Shown here piece by piece: positions 46,530 to 55,720 of a DNA stretch of 64,000 nt. The DNA comes from CAYOZN01 sp964408455. Its GTDB lineage: Bacteria > Planctomycetota > Phycisphaerae > UBA1845 > UTPLA1. The stretch spans positions 1-64,000 of the forward strand of contig CAYOZN010000006.1 in assembly GCA_964408455.1 (NCBI GenBank), written 5' to 3'. The first letter of the stretch is position 1; each line of letters opens with the position of its first letter. Both the position numbers and the translations under genes were made by a program. The notes beneath the pieces were generated by a model that ran no database searches, was not told the DNA's origin, and saw nothing but the letters and a program-made list of their open reading frames with translations.

Positions 46530-49148
46530 ATGAGTCGCCGCCTGCTGCATGTGGTGTTGTGTTCCTGCATTTTCATGTCCGCCGCCTTCAGCGCCGCCCG
46601 CGGTGATTCGCCGCTGCCTGCACAGCCGCACGCCGCCGATCAGGTGCCGCCGGTCCTCGACATGAACCAGGTGCTGGATGCCCTCGGCCTTTCACAGGTC
46701 GATATCATCTCGCTCGACGCGCCCCTTCAGCCCGGTGAAGCGTTCACCATGGCACTGTCGCTTGGCGGCGAGACCATCCATCTCGAACTCGAACGCCACG
46801 TGCTTCGCTCCGACAATTTCAAGCTCATCGCCATCGACGAATTCGGCTGGCACGAAACGCCGGCGCCGGAGGCGGTCACCTACCGCGGCCGCGTGCTGGA
46901 TGCCGACGGCAACGTCATACCCGGCAGCGGCGTGGCCGCCGGCGTCATCAATGCCCAGCTCACCGCCATGATCGACATGGGCAACGGGCAGGCATGGTTC
47001 GTTCAGCCCCTCAGCGAGGCCGGCATCGCAGCCGCCGCCCACGAACACGCGCTGTACCTGGGCGAGCACGTGCTGCCCAGCGACCGCCATTGCGGCGTCG
47101 AGACGGACGACATCGCGACGCAGCCCGAGGGCGAACCCGGCGATGGTCCGCAGCCGCGCGGCACGACCGGCTACAAGGTCACCGACGTGGCATTCGAGGC
47201 GGACTTCCCGTTCTATCAGCTCAACAGCAGCAATGTCACCAACACCATGGCCGACATCGAAATCGTGATGAACACCGTCGAGTTCATCTATGAACGCGAC
47301 ACCGCCATCACCTACGAGATCACATGGATATTCGTCCGAACATCGGCCGACCCCTACTCCACCACCAACTGCGGCACCCTGCTCGACCAGTTCCGTGCCG
47401 AGTGGATTGCCAATTTCGGCGCCGTGCCCCGCGACATCGCCCACCTGATGACCGGCCGAAATCTCGCTGGCGGCTGTCTCGGCGTCGCATGGCTTGGCAC
47501 CGTTTGCGATTCGTTCGGCGGCTTGCCCTACGCGCTATCCGAGTCACGCTGGTCGGTTAATTTCAACAATCGCGTGGTGGTCACGGCCCACGAATTGGGT
47601 CATAACTGGAGCGCAGACCATTGCAACGACATCGGCAATGCCTGCAACATCATGTGTTCCAACGTCGGCAGCTGCGGTGGCTACGGCCTGCCCGATTTCT
47701 CCGCCTTCGAACAGAACCAGATTGAAGCCTATCGCAACGATCCCTTTGACGCCGACTGCCTGTTTCCGCCGGGCCAGGCCGATACGCTGGAATCGCCCAT
47801 TCCTGTTCCCCTGCTCGACTCCATCCCCAACTCCGTCCTCGATCCCGCCATCTGGATCTACGCCGACGGCGCCGTTGCCTCAACCGCCGCCGAAAACGAG
47901 CCGAGTGGTCTTCGCTCGATTAACCTCGACTCTACCGGCAGCGGACAGTTCGATCAGAACGAGGTGCGGACCAACTTCATCCTGATGTCCGGCCAGTCGC
48001 CGGTGGACGTTTCCTACAAGACGCAGCATCGCGGCGTGGAAGCCGGTGAACAACTCATCGTGGAATACTGGGCCAGCAACTTCCGCTGGATCAACCTGAA
48101 CACGATCGACTCCAACGGCGTGACGCAGTCCAACTTCGTCGATCACGTCCACAGCATCTCGTCCCAGTCGCACCCCACTGCATTCCACAACGAGTTCCGC
48201 CTGCGCTTCCGTGTAATTGGCACCGACGGCTCCGACGACTGGTTCATCGACGACATCTCCATCTCGCCCAGCGGCGTCGATGCCGAGCCGCCGACGCCCA
48301 ATCCGATGAGTTTCGCCAGTACGCCGGCCCCCATCGCGACCGATCAGCTCCAGATGACCGCGACAACGGCGACCGATCCCTCCGGCGTCACCTATATCTT
48401 CACCAACGCCACCCTCGGCTTCCTCCAGACCGAATCTGCGACGCCGCAGTTCACCGCCACCGGGCTTCAGCCCAACACGCTGTACAGCATCACGGTTGCC
48501 GCGCGGGACAATTCCCCGCTCGAGAACACGACCAATTCGTCGAGCTTTGCCAACGGCATCACCTTCATCCAGACACCCCAGGGCATCGACATCGGCACCA
48601 TCACCGACACCTCCATCCAGGTGACGGCGCTGGGGACATTCTCCAACCTCAACGTGCCTTCGTCCGGTCTCTTCTTCGAGATGACGCCGGCGCATGGCAG
48701 CGGGGCCAATGTCTGGGTGCAGTCGCAAACGATCACCGTTACCGGCCTGACGCCCGGGACCGAATACACCTTCCGCGTACAGGCCCGCAACCGCAACGCG
48801 ATCACCACGCCCTTCACCGCTCCGGTGAATGCCTCGACCACGGCGCCCGCCACCGGTGCCTGCTGCCAGAACGGTGGCACCTGCGTCATCGCAACCGCCG
48901 CACAGTGCAGCGCCGAGTCGGGCACCTATAACGGCGATGGAAGCCCGTGCGATCCAAACCCGTGCGAACAGCCCTGCCTGCTGACCGGCGACGTCAACAG
49001 CGATGCGCTGATCGACGGCGCCGACATTCCCGGCTTCACGCGCGTCAAGCTCGGCGTGCCCGAAGCCGGCGACAACGAGGCCTGCGCCGACTATGGCGGC
49101 ACCCTCGAGGACGACATCGCCGCCTTCATCGCCGATCTGCTTCAGTAA
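46530..49148 (+). CDS. Secreted zinc metalloprotease with FnIII, Cys-Cys and dockerin-like modules
   Basis: An 872-residue exported protein. Signal peptide residues 1-26. The catalytic domain around residue 353 has VVVTAHELGHNWSADHC, the full HExxHxxGxxH-like zinc motif of reprolysin/M12B zincins (with Asn-Trp where the Gly usually sits), and the Met-turn CNIMCSN near 376. A beta-rich domain follows, then two fibronectin type III-like repeats (about 590-680 and 690-775). One Cys-Cys unit GACCQNGGTC (about 778) and a dockerin-like calcium module (TGDVNSDALIDGADIPGF) end the protein. It is the only protease here with the same Cys-Cys and dockerin-like modules as the giant proteins, so they may assemble together. 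Confidence 0.85.
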   Translation: MSRRLLHVVLCSCIFMSAAFSAARGDSPLPAQPHAADQVPPVLDMNQVLDALGLSQVDIISLDAPLQPGEAFTMALSLGGETIHLELERHVLRSDNFKLIAIDEFGWHETPAPEAVTYRGRVLDADGNVIPGSGVAAGVINAQLTAMIDMGNGQAWFVQPLSEAGIAAAAHEHALYLGEHVLPSDRHCGVETDDIATQPEGEPGDGPQPRGTTGYKVTDVAFEADFPFYQLNSSNVTNTMADIEIVMNTVEFIYERDTAITYEITWIFVRTSADPYSTTNCGTLLDQFRAEWIANFGAVPRDIAHLMTGRNLAGGCLGVAWLGTVCDSFGGLPYALSESRWSVNFNNRVVVTAHELGHNWSADHCNDIGNACNIMCSNVGSCGGYGLPDFSAFEQNQIEAYRNDPFDADCLFPPGQADTLESPIPVPLLDSIPNSVLDPAIWIYADGAVASTAAENEPSGLRSINLDSTGSGQFDQNEVRTNFILMSGQSPVDVSYKTQHRGVEAGEQLIVEYWASNFRWINLNTIDSNGVTQSNFVDHVHSISSQSHPTAFHNEFRLRFRVIGTDGSDDWFIDDISISPSGVDAEPPTPNPMSFASTPAPIATDQLQMTATTATDPSGVTYIFTNATLGFLQTESATPQFTATGLQPNTLYSITVAARDNSPLENTTNSSSFANGITFIQTPQGIDIGTITDTSIQVTALGTFSNLNVPSSGLFFEMTPAHGSGANVWVQSQTITVTGLTPGTEYTFRVQARNRNAITTPFTAPVNASTTAPATGACCQNGGTCVIATAAQCSAESGTYNGDGSPCDPNPCEQPCLLTGDVNSDALIDGADIPGFTRVKLGVPEAGDNEACADYGGTLEDDIAAFIADLLQ

Positions 49149-49208
49149 ACTCCGCATCGCCTCGCGACGCGGCACGATTCACGCGAAACCGGCGCCGCGC
49201 ACCCCCGA

Positions 49209-50855
49209 TCAATCGATCGGCGGGTGCGCCTGCGCATCGTCGTCGTGCGGCAGCTCGCCCGGCAGATCGGTCCAGTCCTGCCCGTGCCCGGCTTCCGGCT
49301 CGCCCTCATCGCCCGGCGGTCTTGCCGCCGGCGGCTGCGGTCGCACATCCGTTTCGGCCGGCGACGGTGCCATGTTTACGGCACTCTCCGCCGCGCCAGC
49401 CGCGCGCCGGCGTGCCCGCGGCGGTCGCCGCCCCTGTTTGATGTCCTCGTCAAACTGCCGCTTCGATCGCAGAATGTGGTGATAATGCTGTGCAAACCGG
49501 TGCGCCTCGTCCCGGACCTGCTGGAGGATGCGCAGGGCCGGATCGTTCCGCTCCAGCCGAATCGGCCGCTCCCGCGCCTGGATGTAGATCTCCTCCTCGC
49601 GCTTGGCCAGCGAGATGATCATCGGCGGCTTGACGAAGTTGTCGCTGACCGCCGCCAGCGCCGCGTGAAGCTGCCCCAGCCCACCGTCGATCAAAATCAG
49701 GTCGGGATACAGCTCCTCGCCCTCGGCGGCCCGGGCGTAGCGCCGCGACACGACTTCGCGGATGCTGGCGTAGTCGTCGATTCCCTCGACGCTGCGAATC
49801 TGAAAGCGCCGATAGCCGCTCTTGAACGGCTTGCCGTCGATGAAGCACACCAGCGATCCGACCGTCTCCTGCCCCTGGAGATTGGCAATGTCGATGCCCT
49901 CGATGATGCGCGGCGGCTGCTCGATCTCCAGGATGGTCGCCAGCCGCGTCAATCCCTCCGCCGGGTCGACGTAAAACGACTCGGGCTGCACGTCGATATC
50001 GGCCGCACCCGAGAGCCGCAGCTTGCGGATGGCTTCGATGCGATCGCGGATGCGCGCCGCCTCTTCAAAATTCAACGCCTCCGAGGCCGCCTTCATCTCG
50101 CGCTGCATCTCGCGCACCACGACGCTCTGCTTCGATCCCATGAACCGCTTGAAGCGCTCGATGTCCTTGCGATACTCCTCGCGGCTGATCTTGTCCGCGC
50201 AGGGCGCCGTGCACTGATCGATGGCATACAGCAGGCACGGGCGGAAGAACCGCCGCTTGCTGTCTTCCTCCAGGATGGTCAGTTCGCAGGTGCGATACTT
50301 GAACACTTTCTGCAACGCATTCACCGCGTCGCGCAGGTCGTTCGCCGACACGAACGGTCCGTACAGCTTCGTGCCGCTCGTACGCGGAGAGCGCGTGACA
50401 TAGACGCCGGGGAAGTCGTCGCCGGTGGTGACCTCGAGATAGGGGAACGTCTTGTCGTCCTTCAGCATCGCGTTGTAGCGCGGCCGGATGTCCTTGATCA
50501 GCCGGTTTTCCTGGAGGAGGGCATCGACCTCGGTGTCGCACTCGATGAAGGCGATGTCGTCCACCTTGGCCGCCATGCTGGCGATGTCGGGACCGCGGCT
50601 GGCCAGCAGGTCGGTCGAATCCTGAAAGTATGACGCGACGCGGGCGCGGAGGTCCTTGGCCTTGCCGACGTAGAGCACGCGGCCCTTGTCGTCCTTCATC
50701 AGGTAGACGCCCGGCGTCTTGGGGAAGTGGGCGATCAACTCGCGCAGGCGGTCGATGACGTCCCGGCACGGCACGGGGGTGTCCGGCGGGAGGCCCTTTC
50801 TTGCAAAGGGGAAGTTGGCGGGCACGCCTCCCCTGTTCTCTGGGGAGTCGCTCAT
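49209..50855 (-). CDS. uvrC: Excinuclease ABC subunit C, no HhH domain
   Basis: A 548-residue UvrC, the nuclease that cuts both sides of a DNA lesion. N-terminal GIY-YIG nuclease (GVYLMKDDKGRVLYVGKAKD, residues 48-85), UVR motif (ALNFEEAARIRDRIEAI, about 268), then the RNase H-like C-terminal nuclease: GIDIAN (Asp, about 317), DLILIDGGLGQLHAAL (Asp, about 388) and RDEAHRFAQHYHH (His, about 453). The usual C-terminal helix-hairpin-helix pair that binds DNA is absent; the last 80 residues are Arg, Ala and Pro-rich and look disordered. Both nuclease sites seem intact. The start was chosen at the first ATG; the conserved fold begins near residue 30. Confidence 0.93.
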   Translation of the reverse strand: MSDSPENRGGVPANFPFARKGLPPDTPVPCRDVIDRLRELIAHFPKTPGVYLMKDDKGRVLYVGKAKDLRARVASYFQDSTDLLASRGPDIASMAAKVDDIAFIECDTEVDALLQENRLIKDIRPRYNAMLKDDKTFPYLEVTTGDDFPGVYVTRSPRTSGTKLYGPFVSANDLRDAVNALQKVFKYRTCELTILEEDSKRRFFRPCLLYAIDQCTAPCADKISREEYRKDIERFKRFMGSKQSVVVREMQREMKAASEALNFEEAARIRDRIEAIRKLRLSGAADIDVQPESFYVDPAEGLTRLATILEIEQPPRIIEGIDIANLQGQETVGSLVCFIDGKPFKSGYRRFQIRSVEGIDDYASIREVVSRRYARAAEGEELYPDLILIDGGLGQLHAALAAVSDNFVKPPMIISLAKREEEIYIQARERPIRLERNDPALRILQQVRDEAHRFAQHYHHILRSKRQFDEDIKQGRRPPRARRRAAGAAESAVNMAPSPAETDVRPQPPAARPPGDEGEPEAGHGQDWTDLPGELPHDDDAQAHPPID

Positions 50856-51425
50856 TGCATGCCTCCCTGACTAGCAGGGCCTGCGTCCCCCCCTCTTGCC
50901 GTGGGGCAGCCTGTCTTTCGGCCGCTAATCCGGGCGCGCAGGGAAGGGCCGGGGGGAGTTCTGTCCGGATTGTCCGAGTACCGCGGGATCATCCCCATAT
51001 TGTAACGACCGGCGACGCCGTTCCGCCGCCCCGGCGTCGGGGCGAGAATTCTTCAGATTATTTTGCTTTTTTCATCGGCCACGTCTCGGTTGCAGGCCTG
51101 TGCCCGTCGCCGAAGTGTCGCGCGGCGCAGCTTTCTGCCTGTGAGGCGCGAAAAACACCCGAGGCAATCCGAGGCAAACCGGAGCGCGCCTCACGGCGCA
51201 TGCCCGCTCGTCCATCGCGCCGCGATGGATCGAGCGCCTCGCGGCTACTCAATAGAATAGCTCACCGATCCGCGAGGTGTGGAGGGCCGAGCGGGTGTTT
51301 CGCGATATGACTAATCGTGACCGGTCGGACAGACCGCGACTAGCGGCGCTTATCATCACATGCCTGATGGAAGGGGAGGAGACCCGCGCGTACCTGCCAG
51401 GATCAGCAGTCCGCTAAGGACCAAC

Positions 51426-51479
51426 ATGTACAGTCTTCTGATCGTTATTGGGAGGATTCTAGAATCCGGATGGGGGTAA
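51426..51479 (+). CDS. Possible 17-residue peptide
   Basis: Reads MYSLLIVIGRILESGWG and stop. TAAGGA lies five bases before the ATG, a good ribosome site. The peptide is hydrophobic at its start. The perfect 14-base palindrome ggattctagaatcc (51454-51467) lies inside it. Chance is possible. It could be a leader peptide or a small membrane peptide; nothing supports either beyond position. Confidence 0.2.
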   Translation: MYSLLIVIGRILESGWG

Positions 51480-51489
51480 GACGGTAATT

Positions 51490-51730
51490 CGCCGGACCGA
51501 CACGTTCCGGCTCGCGGTAATCCGCATGGTGCGGCTCGCGGTAACCCAGATCGTACGGTTCGTGTTGATTCACACGGTGTGGTGCCATCGGGTTGGCTTG
51601 GGACGGGTGCCCTGCCATGGGACGGGCACCCTGCGATGGTGCGGGCGCCGGACCGACACGGTCCGGCTCGCGTTAGTTTACACGGTGCGGCTTATCGTTG
51701 ATGTGCACGGACCGCTGCCACATGGTCAGC
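51490..51730 (+). repeat. Degenerate 24-base-periodic repeat region
   Basis: The string cgccggaccgacacgttccg (continuing to 51516) recurs at 51646-51672 with 26 of 27 bases identical. Around it, units like cacggtgcggctcgcggtaa begin at 51501, 51525, 51573, 51657, 51681 and 51705, spaced by 24 bases or multiples with small drift. Read in one frame the units give eight-residue blocks such as TVRLALVY and TVRLIVDV. It could be a decayed coding repeat or a structural DNA repeat. Confidence 0.45.
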
Positions 51731-51789
51731 GGTGCCGCTCATGCGGCTCACCGCTGCTGATCACGCACTAAGCCTCGTTAATCACGCGA

Positions 51790-54258
51790 TCAGCCGTTGT
51801 ACTGCGCCCGGATGATCTCGCTGGCCTTGTTGCTGGACAGGTTCAGCGCGCCGAGCGACTTGGAGGCGGCGGCGCGGAGGATCAGGTCCTGCTCCTTCAT
51901 GGTGAACTCGATCAGGCGGGAGACAACGTCCCGCTCGCCGAGCAGGTTGCCATTCCGCCGGGCCGACTCGGCCAGATCGCCGAAGGCGGCGATGCGTTCG
52001 GTGCCGCTCTTGCCGGTGTCGAGGGCGCTTTCGGCGAGGGCCGTCTGGGCATCGGCCGTGGAGACGAGGGCCAGGGCCCGGGCGACGCGCATTCGCAGCG
52101 TCTCCGATGCGCTCTTGAGGGCGCCCAGCAGGGCCCCCTCTGCCCGGTTGACGTCGAAGACCGTCTGGCCGCTCTCGGCGACCTTGCGGAGGACATCGGC
52201 CGAGCGGATGGCCAGATCGAGGGCCATGTCGCGGTCCAGCGGTGTCATGCCCATGGCCTGCGACGCGCGGGCCACGCGGCCGAGCAGCATGTCGTTGATG
52301 CGGTCGACGTCGCCCATGTCGATCACGTCGGACAGGAGCACTTCGATGCCCTTGTTCTCGCGGGCGAGGCGATTGGCGATGCCGATGCCGTCCGGCTTGG
52401 CGACGATAAGGATGGGTGTGGCCGCCGTCTCAAAGCGATTGCGCAGCTCGCGGACCGATGCCTCGGTATCCGGCTGCGTCAAATCGCTGGAGAGCAGGAT
52501 GACGTCGAAGGACACGAGGTTTGCATCCTTCGCGTTCTGCAATGCGGTGAAGAGATTGTCGCCGGCCCCGGTATCAAAGCCGGACGATCGCAGGATCGTC
52601 TGGAACTTGTTGAGCATGTCGGGATCGACATCGACGACGAGGGCCGACCGGCGATCGGACTGGAGCAGGACTTCGCCGAGAACCGGGATGACCAGTTCGC
52701 TGCCGGCGAAGGACGACTTCGGCAGCGAGGCGGCGATGGCCTCGGCCGCCTTGAAGCGGACCTGCCGGCTGGGGAAGCTCAGCGTCTGGACCAGCGGCTG
52801 CTTGACGTCTTCCGCGCCGACCAGATCAGAAGCGCCGCCGGTTTCGCGGAGGGCGGCGATGGCGCCGAGGGCCACGCCGGGATCGGTATCGCGATAGCCG
52901 CGGGCGAGGACCATGTGGTTGTATTGGGCGCCGGCGGCGCGGCCGAAGTAGATCGAGCGCGGATAGTTGTCGGGCCGCGTCGAATCCTTGATGGCGAGCG
53001 GGCTGGCCTGGTCGCTTTCGACATCCATGCCCAGGCGTGCCTCGCGGCGATAGTTGGCGGCGAGCCAGACGGCGGTGGCGGGTGTGCGATCGGGATCGGC
53101 CAGGAGGGCCTCCTCGGCAGATCGCATGCACATGACGTCGTTGAAGATCTCGCGCGGGACGGGGATGTAGCGCAGTTCACCTTCGCGGAGATACCAGATG
53201 TTGGCCATATCGCTGCGCGGATCGGCCTTCAGCGATTCGGTGTTGTTGTAATACAGATCGGCAAGCTGCGTGAACAGGCCGGAAACGTCGGCCTCGCCGA
53301 CGCCCAGTGCCGAAAGGGCCTGGGCCGCCTCGGCGCGAATCTGCGGGGGTTCATTCTCGTTCTGGGCCAGCTTGGCGAGGTATGGCGCGGGCTGCTTGTA
53401 GCCGATTTCCGCCAGGGCGCGGATGAGGATGGTGCGCGTCACGTCGTCTTTGATGCCAAGGGCCTGACAGAGGGGATTCAGACCGGCGTGACCGATCTTG
53501 GGAATGACCTGGACGATGGCGGGATGCAGGCTGGCGCGGTTGGAATCCTGCAGGGCGCGGATCAGATGCGGGATGGCGTATTCGCCGGAATCCTTCAGCC
53601 GGTTGGTGGCGTTGTAGACCATCCTGGGCGGGCCGCCGAGCTTGGCGATGTTGGTGACGATCTCGTAGGGATCGGTGCGGAGCAGCTCTTCGCCGCGAGT
53701 GAGCAGGTCGAGGAATTCCTTGGCGGATGCGCCGACGTCGGCGTTGGTGAGCAGCTTGATGAGGATCTCGTGCCGCTGGGGATTGCGCCGGGCGAGCTCC
53801 AGCAAAGCCACGGGATCGGGGCTGGATTCGATGAGGGCCTTGAAGCTGGCATCGGCATAGCCGAACCGGCCGATGGCGGCGTAGTGCCAGCCGTCCTCGG
53901 CGAGTTCCAACTGCTTGCGCCCGTTGGTGATCTGGGCGACGAGTTCCTGGGCCGAGGCGGGAGAATCGGCGGCGGCGGCCCACTGCTCGAGCCGGCTGCT
54001 GCCGGTGCGCTCGGCCATGAGCGCCAGGCGCAGATCGGAGAGGTTCATCGCGCGGATCGCGTCGAGCTGGGTGGCGGCCTCCGACAGTTCGTCGCGGTCG
54101 ATCGAACGCATGGCGGCCTTCCAGGCGATCCACGACTGCTCGGTCTGACCCACCATGTCTTCGGTCAGCTCCTGCGCGTAGATGGAGGCGGGAGCAGACA
54201 GGCCAAGCGCGCAAGCGGCGACCACGAGGCAGGATCGAAAGCGATACAACGTGAACAT
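51790..54258 (-). CDS. Exported HEAT-repeat protein with receiver-like domain
   Basis: An 822-residue exported protein. The start MFTLYRF is preceded by GGGAGG, and the signal peptide ends APASIYAQ (about residue 29). Most of the body is alpha-helical HEAT-type repeats (for example ALQDSNRASLHPAIVQVIPK and LAEIGYKQPAPYLAKLAQNE). Residues 534-660 resemble a response-regulator receiver fold (ALVVDVDPDMLNKFQTILRS, then FDVILLSSDLTQPD and TPILIVAKPDG), but the phosphoacceptor pattern is not clear. Function unknown; it may be a periplasmic scaffold. It is the longest helical protein in the window. Confidence 0.8.
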   Translation of the reverse strand: MFTLYRFRSCLVVAACALGLSAPASIYAQELTEDMVGQTEQSWIAWKAAMRSIDRDELSEAATQLDAIRAMNLSDLRLALMAERTGSSRLEQWAAAADSPASAQELVAQITNGRKQLELAEDGWHYAAIGRFGYADASFKALIESSPDPVALLELARRNPQRHEILIKLLTNADVGASAKEFLDLLTRGEELLRTDPYEIVTNIAKLGGPPRMVYNATNRLKDSGEYAIPHLIRALQDSNRASLHPAIVQVIPKIGHAGLNPLCQALGIKDDVTRTILIRALAEIGYKQPAPYLAKLAQNENEPPQIRAEAAQALSALGVGEADVSGLFTQLADLYYNNTESLKADPRSDMANIWYLREGELRYIPVPREIFNDVMCMRSAEEALLADPDRTPATAVWLAANYRREARLGMDVESDQASPLAIKDSTRPDNYPRSIYFGRAAGAQYNHMVLARGYRDTDPGVALGAIAALRETGGASDLVGAEDVKQPLVQTLSFPSRQVRFKAAEAIAASLPKSSFAGSELVIPVLGEVLLQSDRRSALVVDVDPDMLNKFQTILRSSGFDTGAGDNLFTALQNAKDANLVSFDVILLSSDLTQPDTEASVRELRNRFETAATPILIVAKPDGIGIANRLARENKGIEVLLSDVIDMGDVDRINDMLLGRVARASQAMGMTPLDRDMALDLAIRSADVLRKVAESGQTVFDVNRAEGALLGALKSASETLRMRVARALALVSTADAQTALAESALDTGKSGTERIAAFGDLAESARRNGNLLGERDVVSRLIEFTMKEQDLILRAAASKSLGALNLSSNKASEIIRAQYNG

Positions 54259-54554
54259 CAGAGTCCTCCCGAGCAATCCTCGGACGAAAAAGGAACAGGA
54301 ATTTCTCGATCGGGCCGGCAGGCAGGTACGACCAGGAGCCCCACACGTACAGGGGTGTGCGTAGCGGAATGGCGCTTCGAGCGCGCGGGTCGGTTCTTTC
54401 CGCTCCAAGCTACTTATTGTACTGATGTTATGCTCCCGGTCAAGAAAACGGGCGGCGGCCGAGATGCCAAAAAGTGGCCGAAAACACGGCAGTTTCCGTA
54501 ACGCGGCGTGGCCGAGCGCAACCGCAGTCTCTCGGCCGCGACAGGGACCGGTCG

Positions 54555-55517
54555 TCACGGCGGCGAGGAATCGGAGCGACGCCTTCGCTGCAACTGGCGG
54601 CAGACGTTTGCCAACTCCGATAAGTGCGGCGGTGTGACGCCCGCCCCACCGCAGATGAACGTCACGCCCGTCGCGGCCAGCGGGCGCAGGCGCTCGCCGA
54701 ACTGCTTTGGCGAATCGGGAAAGAGCATGGCGCCGTCGCGCAACTCGGCGCGGCCGGCGTTGATCTCGAGCCACGTGGGCAGCGTGGTGCTTTCCCTCAA
54801 GAGCGTCGCGATGGCGGGCGCGCCGTCCGGAAACTCGCTGTTGTCGCAGCCGATGGCGGCGGCGCCGGCGTCGGTCAGGGCCCCACAGGCCTGCGGGATG
54901 GTGGTTCCCATGCGGGTGTGGGTGAAATCCGGGCCGGCGTCAAACGTCATGCTGGCGATGACCGGGAGTCGGGTCGAATCGACGCACGCGTGCACGGCGA
55001 CGACCAGGGCGTCGAGCTCGACGAAAGAGCGGCAGAGTATCGCATCGGCGCCGGCGGCTTCAGCGGCCCCGGCCTGCTCGCGATAGGCGGCGGCGAGATC
55101 GGCGGCGTCGATTTCGCGCAGGGCGAGGATGCGGTCGGTCGGTCCGATGGCGGCAATCAGACGCGCGTCTTTTTCCGAGGCGGCTTGGGAAATGGCCGAT
55201 CGAAAGGCGGAAACGAGCTGGCCGACCAGTTCACAGGCGCGCGTGCGACAGTCGTTCTGCTCGACGCCCAGCGATTCGAGTTCGATGGCATTGAGCCGAT
55301 CGGAGGGAGCAATAAGCAGCTCCGCGCCGGAATCGACGTAGGCGGCGATATCGGGCAGGAGACCGGGCGCCTGTTCAGCCAGCCAGCCGGCGGGCCTGCG
55401 GATCAGGTGTGTCAGCCAGTCGCGCGAGCGCGTGCCGAGCAGCCTGCCGAGCATCGCATGCATATCGCCCCCGCCGAGTACGAGCCGATCTCCATAAGCG
55501 GACGCGTCAAAGGCCAT
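54555..55517 (-). CDS. Homocysteine S-methyltransferase-like protein with degenerate zinc site
   Basis: A 320-residue (beta/alpha)8 protein of the homocysteine methyltransferase family (MetH/BHMT type). The early core ELLIAPSDRLNAIELESLG, IAAIGPTDRIL, and ADAILCRSFVELDALVVAVH follow the fold. The first zinc Cys is kept in AIGCDNSEF (about 223). The second zinc pair, usually GGCCGT in the family, reads ICGGAGVTPPHL, so both Cys of the pair are replaced and only a shifted Cys is present. Zinc binding, and so methyl transfer to homocysteine, is doubtful. It may act on another thiol or be a non-enzymatic member. No methionine genes are adjacent. Confidence 0.7.
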   Translation of the reverse strand: MAFDASAYGDRLVLGGGDMHAMLGRLLGTRSRDWLTHLIRRPAGWLAEQAPGLLPDIAAYVDSGAELLIAPSDRLNAIELESLGVEQNDCRTRACELVGQLVSAFRSAISQAASEKDARLIAAIGPTDRILALREIDAADLAAAYREQAGAAEAAGADAILCRSFVELDALVVAVHACVDSTRLPVIASMTFDAGPDFTHTRMGTTIPQACGALTDAGAAAIGCDNSEFPDGAPAIATLLRESTTLPTWLEINAGRAELRDGAMLFPDSPKQFGERLRPLAATGVTFICGGAGVTPPHLSELANVCRQLQRRRRSDSSPP

Positions 55518-55720
55518 GCTGCTTAGATCCGGATAAGGCGCCGGCGGAAGCCGGCTGGCGCGGATTGATTACCGGGCGGCGCGAAGGTCCGCTGTAGCGG
55601 CACTTCATATCGTAAGAAACCACTGAAGTCGGCAGACAAGGTAATCCGAACAGTTGGTCGGTACACGGCTCGCCTGTGTGGAGGCAGGCCAGAGGTAGTG
55701 CGGCATGTGGAGGCATCGCC

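Larger units (their letters stand above)
50856..51789. other. Repeat-bearing gap upstream of uvrC and downstream of the HEAT gene
   Basis: A gap of 934 bases, the second longest in the window. It lies downstream of the HEAT-protein gene and upstream of uvrC, so it should hold the uvrC promoter. The interior is not protein-like except for two items listed separately: a 17-codon frame with a good ribosome site (51426-51479) and a 24-base-periodic repeat (51490-51730). No RNA gene is recognised. Confidence 0.5.

Noticed and set aside
47880..49175. 431-codon minus-strand frame opposite the secreted zincin
   Set aside because: Antisense; Gly/Arg-rich without domains.
51490..51730. CRISPR array
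   Set aside because: Units are degenerate, about 24 bases apart with no unique spacers, and no cas gene is in the window.
52915..54501. 528-codon plus-strand frame opposite the HEAT protein
   Set aside because: Antisense, with Gly/Val/Asp-rich composition and no domain.
54259..54774. N-terminal extension of the HEAT protein to 54774
   Set aside because: The added 172 residues are Arg-rich and precede a clear signal peptide with GGGAGG at 54258.
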